Assembly: GCA_033297205.1 (NCBI GenBank)
Contig: MU859126.1
Span: 62,001 to 126,000, forward strand
Direction: 5' to 3'
Source: Pseudoneurospora amorphoporcata
Taxonomy: Eukaryota; Ascomycota; Sordariomycetes; Sordariales; Sordariaceae
Length of the DNA: 64,000 nucleotides
The notes below the pieces were generated by a model, which saw nothing but the letters and a program-made list of their open reading frames with translations, did no database searches and was not told the DNA's origin. Positions 33,824 to 44,437 of this stretch are shown here, piece after piece. The position numbers were made by a program, and so were the translations under genes. Position 1 is the first letter of the stretch. Every line of letters begins with the position of its first letter.

Positions 33824-35096
33824 GCTGAGCATATGACCTTCCTGGCGGCCGGCTGGGGAGGCGGTGTCCTGACGAGGTGGTTCGGGTGGAATGGAATGGA
33901 ATGGAATGGGGATGGAAAGGGTAGTGTGAAGGGTCGTTTTTTCTTGTCGTGATACCCTGGCAGGATCATTTCCGGCGTCTTTTTCATTCCCATGTACACA
34001 CATAGTATTGTAATAGATCATTGTTTGCTTGGGGGTGCTTGGTTTCGGTTCAGCTCTCTGAACGGCACCTAGGTAAACTTAATGACTAATCGACATCCCA
34101 TCCTACTATAACGTCTTCTATACCTCTTGAGTTTGTGATTTCATGTTTTATACAATAGGAAGGTTGTAGCTACAGTTTGCAAACGTCTGACTACATCTTT
34201 CAAATGCCTAACTATATGTTTCTTAGACGTATTAAATACGAAACAATGCATTAATGTGTCTTTCAACTACGTTTTGCACTCTAGAAATGACCTTTCCCAA
34301 AGCTTGAAAGACGCACAACCAGCATGTGGAAGTAAAAGCAAACCTGAGGTGGGCTTCCAACAACGATGTACGGACACGAGGTTTTCACAACGACGTAATG
34401 CCAAAGGTAAAGGGAGTTAAGTCTATAACTACATTAATATGTAGCCCTTCTCCTGAGAGGAAGGAAGGGTCTAACAACTATTTATCTAGGTATATGGAGA
34501 AGACGTCTCCTCTGTAGCGCACTTGGTAGTCCTGCGTTGCCTCCGTACCACTCCGACGCCACCTCGCGAGATAATGAGATTCCGTTGAGCAATGAGTGCC
34601 GGCGACTTTTGTCCAAACACCGACTCCTGTAATATCCTTCATATCGTAGTCCTGTGTTGCTTCTGCATTACTCCGACGCCACCCCGCGAGCTCCGTCGTT
34701 TGAGCGCCGGCAACTTTCAGCCCCAACACCGACTCTGGTAATAGCATGCGTCCTTTGCGCCTTATGGTCAGCTCTAAAATTAGCAATTACAATCCTGTAC
34801 AAGTACTCAACATGACGCTCCCACTAGATAGGTACTCTTTCTCACGGTAGTCGAGCAATCTGTCTCGACGTTGATACTCGAGGGTAGTGCGTGCCCTCTA
34901 TCTGGGCGCAAATGCTCTTCCACCCTCTATGGGCCCTCGAGTACTAACGCTGGCCACGCCAAACTGACTATGACTTCAACCAGTCCTTGAGAGCTAAGGT
35001 ACCTATGCTCAAAACATAGAGTGTTAATACCAAGGCTGGCATTATCTGTGTGAAAGCCTCCAGGCATCTGTGGTAGCCAGCTGCTCCCCATGTGCT
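33824..35096. other. Intergenic with tandem 120-bp duplication
   Basis: Convergent 3' regions. It contains GGAAT x4 near 33886-33908, an AT-rich part (34070-34300), and the imperfect duplication at 34526-34745 described separately. Confidence 0.6.
34526..34745. repeat. Imperfect tandem duplication, 120-bp period
   Basis: Copy A begins GTAGTCCTGCGTTGCCTCCG at 34526 and copy B begins GTAGTCCTGTGTTGCTTCTG at 34646. Shared blocks include ACTCCGACGCCACC, CGCGAG, GCCGGC and CAACACCGACTC (AAACACCGACTC in copy A). Many differences are C/T transitions. An open frame on the minus strand (34478-34786) stays open through both copies, giving two related 40-aa segments (KVAG..TTELAGWRRSNAEATQDY and KVAG..ESHYLARWRRSGTEATQDY). 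Confidence 0.8.
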
Positions 35097-37362
35097 TCAG
35101 TTCCGACGTCTTTGGCTCCGAAGCAGCTCAATCTGCATCTCCAACATGCGCTCCTTGACCATCTCGCGGTGCTGCTTCTGGAGAAGTAACAAGTCGGCTT
35201 TAGGTATAAATGGGTAGAGACCACGACCACGAACACGGACCTTCTCGAACGCCTTACTATACGGTACAAGCTCACTAACCCAGTCATTACGAAAGATGGG
35301 TAGATGGTCGGGTACGGAAAGAGGATGGCTAAGGAAATCCTGCCGCGTCAGGCCTTGTACGACTGTTTGCCAAGAGTCGTACAAAGTTTTGATGAGGGTT
35401 TTGGGATCTGATGAAAAACGGGGGTCTCTGAACAGCCTGGTCCGGTTAGGGTTTGCCCACAACCGCATGCGGGCGTATGTACTCGTGACCGTGCGTCTAT
35501 CGAGAGGCATGGTGTCGGCAAGTGCGTCAAGCTTTCCCATGGTAGCTGCTAAGGGGAGGATGGAGATGGCCGTTTTGACTGGCGGCAGATTAGCCCGCCG
35601 TGTTATCAAGACGTCAAACAGCGCCTCCCTTGTTAGTTGGCTGTTGAGGAGATACGCGCATTCGTCGAGATCGTGAGCTTGGGTGTTGTGGAACGGGCAC
35701 CCGTCAAGGAAGCCGCTGGCTGACACTGGCCCAAAGCAGTCCGACAATTCATGATGGGGGGTATTACATTCTGTGTTGCCACAGCGCGTGGCAGCAGGCC
35801 CAACAGCTGCTCTGGTTTGGGTTGGGTTTTGAGGTACAGTTGAGGCCTGCAACTGTTGTTCTGTGCGTAAGGGTTGATGAACCTCGTGGCGGCCAAGGAA
35901 ACCCATGCTGGTCAGCGTCCTCAGCGGGAGCCCTGGTTGTGACCTCTTGGGCGGCGGAACCGGCGCAATGGCGTCAGACTCGTCGCGGGTGCGCTTGTTG
36001 ACACCACGGCTTGGCTGAGCTGCCGATGTTGGGTGCGCCTCCTCTGTCGCACAAATGTCCGGACGACCTGGATTGGCTCCCGCTCTCGATGGCTGGTTGA
36101 CATCGGCGCTCGTGAGGTTTGGTTGGTTATCACGGTTTGATTCAGCGCAGGACTTTGAGTGCGCCTTTGTCGCAGAGGTCGCGGGAGGAGCGGGCCTAGC
36201 CTCCTGTTTTGGCTGTTGGCTGATGCTGCCGCTCTTGGGGTCAGGCATGTTCAAACCACTACTTGACCCAGCCGTCGGGGTAAGAGGGGCCTCTGTAGTA
36301 GAGGTTGCGGCAGGAACGGGCTTGGTTTCCCGTCTCGGCGGTTGATTGATGTCGGCGCTAGCTGTCGATGATGGATGCGCCTCTGCCACCGAGGTCATGG
36401 GAGGGGCTGGCTTGGGCTCCTCCATGTTTCTCAGTCCACTTGATGCTTCGCTCGCGCTCGGAATAGCAGCATCAATGCTGAGCTTGTTCGAATCATGCCG
36501 TGCTAGGGCTGTCAACGTTGGGGCAGCCTGTATCGCAAGTATCTCGAAATTGGCTCGCTCAGCCTCCTCTCTCACTGGTGGATCGATATTGGCGTTGGCC
36601 ATGGTGACATGCTGGGGCTCGCTTCTAGCAATCGGGGAAGGCATGTCGCTGGGTGTGACAATTCCGCTGGCCATCTGTCTTGCGCGGAATCTTTCTGTCT
36701 GTTTGGCATGGAAGAACATGTCGTACTCGCTGGAGAAAGGCCCAACGTGAGCCGACGGTTTGGTGTAATGGAATTTGTCGCAAAAGTCACCGGAGCCAAG
36801 GGCATAACCTGCAAGGGTAGCTTGTTTAGAAGGGACCAGCAGGGGTAAATATAGATATGTATGTATTTAAAAGGAGGAGCTTTGGTTTAAAGGGCCTCCC
36901 GTGTGCACGTAGGTAGCTTTTCAGTCGAGTGGGGGAAGGATTTGCGTCAAACTTACCTCTCATCCACAAGCTAAAGTCCAGCGCATAGAGATGCGCCGCA
37001 GTAGACACGCGACTCAGCCCGAGATTATAGAACCTCATCATCACGTCCTTGAACCCCTCGAGGTAGCATTCGTGAATGCTGTTGGCGGCAGTGGCCTGCG
37101 CAAGGCTTACACTTTCGCCATCGTGGGGTTCGAGAGGGTCGGGCAGTCTCACGCCGAAGTGAGTTTTTGCAATCTTGCAGGCCACGAACCAGTGCCGCTG
37201 GCGCTCATCCATGTACTTTGGCGAAGTTAGGACACTTGTATATGTCGGTCTCATCGATGAGTGCGCGTCTGGATGGCCCATCGCCACCAGTTCATTGATC
37301 ATGCTGTCCATGTCGCGCTGGTCCAACGCAGACACTGGAACTGAAAATGAATTTGGATCCAT
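35097..37362 (-). CDS. Two-exon protein with Pro/Ala repeats and zinc-knuckle-like cysteines
   Basis: Function unknown. Exon 1 is 36957-37362 and exon 2 is 35097-36808, joined over a 148-nt intron (donor GTAAGT, acceptor TTGCAG) that splits a Gly codon and keeps the frame: 705 aa. The N-terminal about 130 residues are globular (ALDQRDMDSMINELVAMGHP, HLYALDFSLWMRG). The middle, about residues 230-410, is disordered, with four degenerate repeats of the form PAPPxTSxxEAHxxSxxADxNQPxR, and a basic KRTRDES stretch that could be a nuclear signal. Then comes CGNTECNTPHHELSDC followed by GFLDGCPFHNTQAHDLDEC, two linked zinc-knuckle-like clusters that I have seen paired in other Sordariomycete proteins. 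The C terminus is helical and basic, ending RSQRRRN. Nucleic-acid binding is plausible but inferred. Confidence 0.78.
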
Positions 37363-38940
37363 GCCCAGTCTTGAGCTTGTCGAGGGTTGATCGGCGAGGG
37401 GCGTGGATGGTTCTTGTCGAAATAGAGGGAGAAGGTGAGGCGGGGTAAAGACGTTGAAGTTTGGGAAGGTAGGATCCGATGAGGATCAGGACGATGCCGG
37501 TTGGGATTGGGGGAGAGTTCACAGTAGGTGCGAAGGAAGAAGAGGATTCAACTTTGCGATTGTGCCCCGCCTACGGAGAACCAGAAGGAATGGTTTGGCC
37601 CTCATCCCAAGTGAAGGGTATGCCGTATGGGTGCTGGGTCCAGCTCCAGGCTCGTGCCACCGGCAAACTCCAGTTAGATTTAACATTGAGGAGCCAAGTC
37701 CAGATCTGATAGCTACCCGGTACCAATTCTATGGTACTTAAGGTCTGTCTTTAGGACTTACAGTCACCACATCCCCGTGGGGTTGGTGGTGTAGCCGTTA
37801 GATGGGTCGCTACCTCTGTATGGCTTTCCACCTCCTTAGCAGCAGCGGTTCGAATTGTCCTCCGCGCAGATCGACAACTTTTTTTGCACTTTTTTGACTT
37901 AATATTCTTGGTCAATTCAAGCCTTTTTTGCACTCGTCCCCTGAATAAAGCATATATCTGCAGTCCTTGATCTTTCTATCCAGGTTGCCGCGCTTTTGAA
38001 GGGTCCTTCTCATGCCAGAACTTACCTAGAAAAATCATACCACCGAATCGACGATTTCAAAACTCGCACATTATTTTCTCTCAAACAAGTCCGGAATATT
38101 CTCAGTGACCACACCCTTAGTCGTTGTCAAGGGTAGGGCGGTGCGAATGCAATCACCAGTCAAGAGAGCGTTGGCGGGTCAGCTTGCTCAAGAAAGACAA
38201 AAAGAAAAGAAAAGAAAACGAAACAACAAAAAGGACCGGCAATGGGGTAATGAGCAGAAGGTAAATTACCAAGTTCCATGAACATGCCGAGCGATTGCGC
38301 GACACTATCGCGGAGTGTCTCGAACGTTTTGGGTGCGCCACTACGCTTAGGCTTGCTGACTCTTCAGGGCAAGGTGATCTTCACGATAGCTCACAAGTCC
38401 TTCCACTACCAAAAACACTGAATCTTCCTAAAGATAATTTGCCTGTTCGGTTCAAACAACAATGAGAAACAGCAAAGTCGAACGTTCAGATTGATGAATG
38501 TGGCCTAATGGACGTTCTGTTCTCTTTGACCCCTTGGTTCCACCAACACTCAACAGAAAGCATATGATTCTCTTCTTGCGAGCACACACCCAGCAAGTGT
38601 CCTCAAAACATGCCACTCTCCCTCAAAGCTAGACACGAAGAAGCGGGAGAAAAAGAACTGACAGGGGAAGAGAAAAAAAATGGAGGATACCTTATGTTTG
38701 GGTTGGAAGTGCTCCAAGTGCAAGACGTATGTGTACTTCAGCAGAAAGATGTGGCATTGTGAGAAGAAATGGGCTCTACCTAGTAGCCTTTACTAGCCAC
38801 TAGATTGACCTGCATGATTGATGTTATTTATGCAAATCTTTGTATGCCCAGTGTTCTGGGCTGGGAAGGGTGCCCATCCATCCTAAGCCAATCCAAGAAG
38901 TTAGGTACCAATGCTTGAATGCATCTATCGTCGGTTACTC
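37363..38940. other. 1.6-kb intergenic region with a tRNA-like/SINE-like segment
   Basis: Between a minus-strand start at 37362 and the 3' end of the minus-strand tyrosinase. It includes the candidate Pol III-type segment at about 37781-37885 and A-rich GAAAAGAAAAG repeats near 38200-38220. No protein-coding gene seen. Confidence 0.5.
37781..37885 (+). other. tRNA-derived SINE-like or pseudo-tRNA segment (tentative)
   Basis: A B-box-like GGTTCGAATTG at 37847-37857 lies 55 nt downstream of a weak A-box-like TAGCCGTTAGATGG starting at 37792; a T7 run at 37879-37885 could end Pol III transcription. The T-arm and acceptor stems do not pair properly, so it is not a functional tRNA. A short SINE or tRNA relic fits; chance is possible. 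Confidence 0.25.
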
Positions 38941-40459
38941 TCATTCATATACATAACAAAAAGGGCTGCCGCTGACAGTATCCATCAGCTTCTTGATTTG
39001 CAGATCCGGCATTGTTGGGCCGATGGCAATGGTCTCGTCCGTCGTGACGTTGGCGCTGGGTGGCTGGTCCAGCATCGTGTGTGTGCCCCAGACGCCCTGT
39101 ATAGCAGATCCAACAAAAAGTCAGTACATCATATATCAACCAAGGGGGGGCAAAGTTCCTGGAAACTCTACGCACGCACCTGCCGGTTCTCAAAGTCCAA
39201 GTTCTGCCAGATCCACCAGAGGCGATCGACCTGCCCGTGATGAACCCAGAAGGCCGGGTCACCGGGTCCGGTGAACCCATCGCCCCCGGGATCGCCACCG
39301 AACATGTAGTGTCCGGAGAAGTGGATGCCCAAGTTTCCCCGGTGGTAGCGAGGGTCGCCTTGCTGGAGGTTTGTTGTGCATGTCAGTATCGACATCTCTA
39401 GTAGGTCAAGTAACCTTACGCTTGAGGCTACCGGATGGACGGAAACTCACCAGCTTGGTCGTGAACTCGAAAATGTTCCTACTCTGCAGAATAAGATCCG
39501 TCGTGTTTCTCAACGTAGCAAACTTTCTCCCCAGCTCTTCGCTCAAGTCACGCGTGAAACACCGCTTATTATCGGCCAGAGGATTCTCTGCCACAGTCAT
39601 GTTGCCGGGTTCTCCGTATGTGGGCAGTCCTATAGGCCCGAGGTGCGTCTGCATGCCGGCGATGCCGACAGGACCTTTGGTAACGCAGCCACCGCCGCGG
39701 CCGTTGGGCCCTGCCGGGATAATACTTAGTTCGGGGGGATCTACGGGAAAGATGAAGCCCGAGTCTCCGTGGGGGAGCGGATCACCGTTGCCGCCGAGCG
39801 AGGTATCGGAACCGTCGAAGATAGGGGAGACGAGGAGGTTGTCCACGTCAAGACCGTGGTTCCAGTAAGCGAGGGCGCCTGTTGTTATTTGGCTTTGGTT
39901 AGGCCGGGGGTTCTGTTTGGAAACAGAATCAAATCATGCAAGGAATTTGGACGAACCTTTGTAGCCACACTTTTGAAGACCTCGCTCAAATCCGTCGAGA
40001 TAGTAGCGGTGCCAGGGAAGGAATGTGCCCGAGAGGTGGATGAAAGGTGTCACGTTCAAGTGCAGGTAGACCAAGTCGTCGTAGGCAGAGACAGCACCAG
40101 GAACTTCGCCTACCGGAAGACTACTAGGAGTGTCCAACAAACACTTGAAGGCCTTGAGGTAGCCTCGCCTCTCGGATTTGGAAAGGTTGCGCCTGTCAAC
40201 ATGGTGTCAGTCTGGGCCTATGGACTACCAGTAGTAACTTTGTCCGCTTTGGCAACACTTACCATTCCTTTCTGACCTTGACATTCTTTTTGTTGCATTT
40301 CCCATTGAACCTTTGGTAGGCATTCCGTGATGCCAATGCATTGAGGCCTTGAAGAGCCACACCCGTGTCAATGGCCTTTTGTCCCCATTGGGGAAGATTC
40401 AAGGCCGACACGGGCATTGAGAGGGCCGCCGTCAACCAGAGTGCTGAAGGGAGATGCAT
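38941..40459 (-). CDS. Secreted tyrosinase (type-3 copper phenol oxidase)
   Basis: Oxidises phenols to quinones using a coupled binuclear copper centre. Five exons worked out by frame: 40263-40459, 39957-40192, 39451-39878, 39180-39362, 38941-39096, giving 399 aa. Donors are GTAAGT, GTTCGT, GTGAGT and GTGCGT; acceptors are GACAG, AACAG, TCCAG and TACAG. MHLPSALWLTAALSMPVSAL is a signal peptide, so the enzyme is secreted. EWRNLSKSERRGYLKAFKCL is the family's N-terminal motif. Copper A ligands: H110, H118 and H127 (YLH, FIH, PWHRYY). Copper B ligands: H301, H305 and H328 (GIHFSGH and GDPAFWVHH.QVDRLW). Length and lack of a long C-terminal shielding domain fit the short extracellular ascomycete tyrosinases rather than the classical intracellular Neurospora tyrosinase. 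The second donor (GTTCGT) is the least certain junction. Confidence 0.9.
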
Positions 40460-41382
40460 GTTGACGATGCCGGTAGCTCTGGAGGGTTAAAGACGAGAGT
40501 GACTGACAGCAAGAACGCTTCATGTCAGACCACAACGGAGACCCTTTATACCAGGAAAACATGATGCTGCGGATCTATCTCTAACCCAATTTCAGGGTCT
40601 CTCTGACCGTCCGTTTCGGCGTTTCCCCATATCATTGCCGACCGACATGCTGGAGCTTCTTGCTGAAGCCGTGTACTGGTCCAGTACCGTGGTTGATGGT
40701 CTCCTGTATATTGGTGGCTATCACTAGTCGCATGCAAGTAAGATGCAGTGTAACTTATGGGCCTACCCGGCTGGGGCTGCTACCTACCTACTCAAGACTT
40801 GGCGAGCCGCTTTTGATACGAGAGGAGAGGTAGTGTGCTCTGAAAGCAGGAAGAGGTCGCAGAAAATAGTGCTGAGGACAATCCAACGTTTTGTTTAAAC
40901 ATCCAATGAAGAAATGGTCGACGGGAAAGTCTGTCTTTTTGGGCTCATGTTCTTGTCGTCAAAGAATGGGTGTGGGTGGTGCTTAAGGTAAGTAAGGGTG
41001 TGAGGTGGCCAAGACTTCCTCTTTGCAACTGAATGGAAGACATGAAGACGGACTGATTCTGTGTTTCCTCTCTGTTCGTTAACAAGACTTGGATTTTGCA
41101 GTGTCCAATGCCCTCCCGTTTCGGCAACAACGACGGGACAGGACTGCCTCCAATATTTCCGTGCCAAGAAGACTTGAAGTCTGGAGTCGTGAGGTGAGTG
41201 GGTGAGAACGGATGGAAGGAGCCGTTCGGGAAGGAAGCGGCCCGTAACCGCTTGCGGGGCTGTCGGGCAACGGGACCCATCTGCACCCACTGTCGCTTAA
41301 ATTCTCCCCAAAACATCGTCACCCTCGCCAATATTTTTCCAGCGACCCAAAGTTCCTCTTGCAGGGTAAAACGCTTCTAGAC
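40460..41382. other. Intergenic between the ADP-ribosyltransferase-like gene and the tyrosinase
   Basis: Holds the tyrosinase promoter (TATA box at 40544-40550) and the 3' region of the upstream minus-strand gene, plus a CTACCTACCTACT motif at 40780-40792. No gene seen. Confidence 0.6.
40544..40550 (-). promoter_or_regulatory. TATA box (TATAAAG on minus strand)
   Basis: About 85 bp upstream of the tyrosinase ATG at 40459, on the same strand. Confidence 0.6.
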
Positions 41383-43564
41383 CTAAATCGCCCCTTCGGA
41401 AACCGGAATAACAGCCAACTGGATATTCAACTTTGCAATATCCTCTGTCACCAAGTCTTCCGCCTCGAGAACGCCGAAGCTCATCGGGGTGGATTCCAAC
41501 ACGCGTATTGCGGACCGAGGCAAAGTCTGACCAGCAGTGGTTTCGATTGTTGTCACCCGGAGAGCTTGTTCAGATGCAAGTAACTCAACCTTGAAGCCCT
41601 ACACAAGCGCAAGTTAGACAAGATCACCTACGCATGCTGCTCAAAGGTAAACCCGATACTCACTCCATACATGTGTGGTATTGGAACCCACAGCCTTGTG
41701 TCCTCCATTTCTGTTAAACATGACAGTTGTGGCATCTTGAATCGAGATGGGTCGACCTGTTTCTTGGGTTAGTGCTGATTCGTAACGATGGACAGCCTTT
41801 CAGGAGCCTTACAAGAGAACCAGCAGTGTCCTTCATCAATCTATGGAGCTGCTCTTCCAGGTGACTGAGCCTTCTCTCCTCCACATAATGCACAATCTCC
41901 GGTTTGAATGCCTCCGCCAGATCTTGGTTGTATGCAGTCTCGTGTGCAGTCTTCGCATGTTCTCCAAAGGACTTCAACGTCTCTGTATATCAGCGCAGTC
42001 AGCTAATGTTTTGAAACAACTTCGTACCAGAATAGGTCAACATACTCCACACATGACGATCTGCTTGAGCCCCTTCGACGAGCTCTTCCCAAGCTCGGTG
42101 CTCCTCAGAGTACTCGTCTTCGGGTGGCCTGCTACTAGCAATTGTGTGCAGTGCTGAAAGATCATCGCTCTCGTCATCCAATGGCCCAGTGTTATACCAG
42201 TCACACTGTCGCCAGCTGTACTCTTTGTTGAGTGTCTTCAGAGCCCCAACCCAGTCCTTCTTCGTCAGCGCTTGATGCCACTGCTTGCGCCGCAGGGCAT
42301 ACTGTCTTGGATAGCTGCTAGCCAATCTTCCACCCAGCCAGACCGCCACATTGTCCTTCTCGAGGCCAGGCGCACCGGCAGACCCTTCGTCGAATTCTCC
42401 CAAGTCAAGTTCCTGCATGTCACGGATCTCGCTCAACATTTTGTCTGCCAACATCTGGTATCCCTGCGCGTCTGCAGGTGCGAACTCTGCTGCCAACTCT
42501 GCACATGCCCGGTACTTGGATGCATCAACAAGCCGCCGAAAGATATCGCGCTGGACCCTCTTCTCGTCAACGTTTGAGGAAGACTCGGTCGAGTGATCGC
42601 GATTGGAGTTCATAGTGACAACAATGACTTGAGCAATGGGCACACGGTCCCCTCCATTTTGCTTGGTCCTAACAGATAACAACTGAAAGAAAGCGCCCCT
42701 GAGCAAAATCTCTCGCTCATCCTCCGGCGAGATATTGGCCACCGGCATGGCGCAGATGGAGGTGACCACGCTGTCCGGATATCGCTTCCGATATGCCCTG
42801 AGCAGGCCCTCATCGATGCCTCTCGTATGGACATGAAGATGCATATGCACCCAGCGTTCGTTCTCTGGTGACTTCTTCGTGGCAAAGTCTTCCATGACCC
42901 TGGGATCGGCACTGGTGGATGTCAAAGCCAAAGGGATAGCAAAGCCACGCATGGTCAAGTCGGGATTCCGCATAATATCCTCATAGAAGCGGACTGTTTG
43001 CTGGTACACAGGCATGCCGCGGTGAGTGAGGCCTTCGAAGTTACCATACCGCGGATCACCAAGTTGAGACAGTCGAAGATTGTACAGGTCGATCGTTAGG
43101 AATTCGATGAGTGTGGTGGCAACCAGGAGATGCTCCTCAGCAGCGTGTTCCGTACGGAGGGTGTCGCTAACAAGCTTGAATAGATAGTCGTATCCCGGGA
43201 CAGAGCAGTACATTTCCAAGGCATCGTACTGCTCACTGCTAGTGGTAGTGCTGGCATTGGAAGGGCGACTGACCGAAACGTCTGCGTAGTCGCGGTAACC
43301 ACTCAGAAGTCGTTCAAGTGGTTCGCGCACCTCTTCCGGGAGCCTTGCTGGCTTGCACCATCTCCGTACGGCCTCGACAAGTTGCGCATATGCGTCATTA
43401 TCCAGCCAAGCATTCCGCACTTCTTCAATCTTACTCCGAAGTCGGGACATGCGTTCACGCTCAACCTGGCCGGAAAAGCCGGACTTGAGCGTCTGGAGAT
43501 TCACGGCATCGAGCGGTGCCGAGAATCTCGCCCTGGCTGCCGAGTTAGGTTTGAAACGAGGCAT
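41383..43564 (-). CDS. Putative intracellular R-S-E class ADP-ribosyltransferase-fold protein
   Basis: Four exons by frame continuity: 42046-43564, 41813-41982, 41664-41756, 41383-41598, giving 665 aa. Donors are GTATGT, GTAAGG and GTGAGT, with branch points GCTGAC and CACTAAC in the first two introns. Three spaced motifs match the arginine-specific (R-S-E) ADP-ribosyltransferase signature: LTHRGMP with R182, LALTSTSAD with S216-T217-S218, and EDEREILLRGAFFQLLSV with E283 and E285 (ExE followed by the hydrophobic strand). The spacing of about 35 and 65 residues is normal for the fold. This is motif reading, not a search. There is no signal peptide and no membrane helix, so it would act inside the cell. 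The helical region after residue 340 and the C-terminal about 150 residues are unknown and may bind a partner. It diverges from the STAND-N/ankyrin gene at 44438. Confidence 0.75.
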
Positions 43565-43804
43565 TTTTGTCTTTATAAACCCTCTCCTGGGTTTTGGTGA
43601 GTGTCTTCACAACGTTGTCGTTCCTTGGCCGAATAGTTTGGTTGCAATTGTATGTTACGGTTGTCGGTCTGTTTCAAAAGTATGGGCACCTGCAAGTTCG
43701 AACGAGCTTGGCATACTCTGTGTTCGCTTCGCCGTTCTGAAACAGCACAACCCGTACGTTCGTCTCGCGAACTTCTGCTCGGATCGAAGCGACGCCGCGG
43801 AGGG

Positions 43805-43836
<32 letters not shown>

Positions 43837-44437
43837 TGGAGGCCGCCCACGGAAGGGGAAAAATGATTGAAAAAAACAAAGGCGCCCACAAAATGCGATA
43901 TGAATGACTCCTCCTATGGCTGGGGGATATGGGCAGCCCTATTTAGGTATTCATTGCGCAGAAAGCCTCGGAACGGAAGTCAGTCTCCAACCCATATCCT
44001 CAAGCCAAGCCTGGGCTGAGGTCTGGAGGGTGTCACGATCCACCATGAGCATTGCATGTGGCGCACAGCCTATAGGCAGTATCGCCCAATGGCCTTATCC
44101 ATCACGTCCGAAACTCCGCATGGGAAGGCAGACAGAAGCAGCCACGACGTCGAATCTCCAGGTACCAAGATGTCACAGCCTCGGCCACCACGAACCGCAG
44201 GCGGCCAGCCTGTTCGTCATGGACGCCAGTCACCCACGATATCAACCACATACTCCTGTTATAGGCAGGTGAGAACAAAAAGGGCCCCACATCCGTGATC
44301 CAGAACTCAAGATGGACGGAAGTCTTTGCCATATTGAGCTTTTAATTCCTTCCCTGCATAACCTTGTACATTAAGGAAAAGGCCCCATCGGTTACCTAGA
44401 CACTCAAGTGGCCAACGGCTGACCACAAGGCAACATC
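43565..44437. other. Divergent intergenic region between the ADP-ribosyltransferase-like and STAND-N/ankyrin genes
   Basis: About 870 bp shared upstream region. It contains an A30 run at 43805-43834. No gene or clear TATA box seen. Confidence 0.6.
43805..43834 (+). repeat. Poly(A) tract, 30 nt
   Basis: Uninterrupted A run, 241 bp upstream of the minus-strand ATG at 43564; a poly(dA:dT) promoter element in position. Confidence 0.95.
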
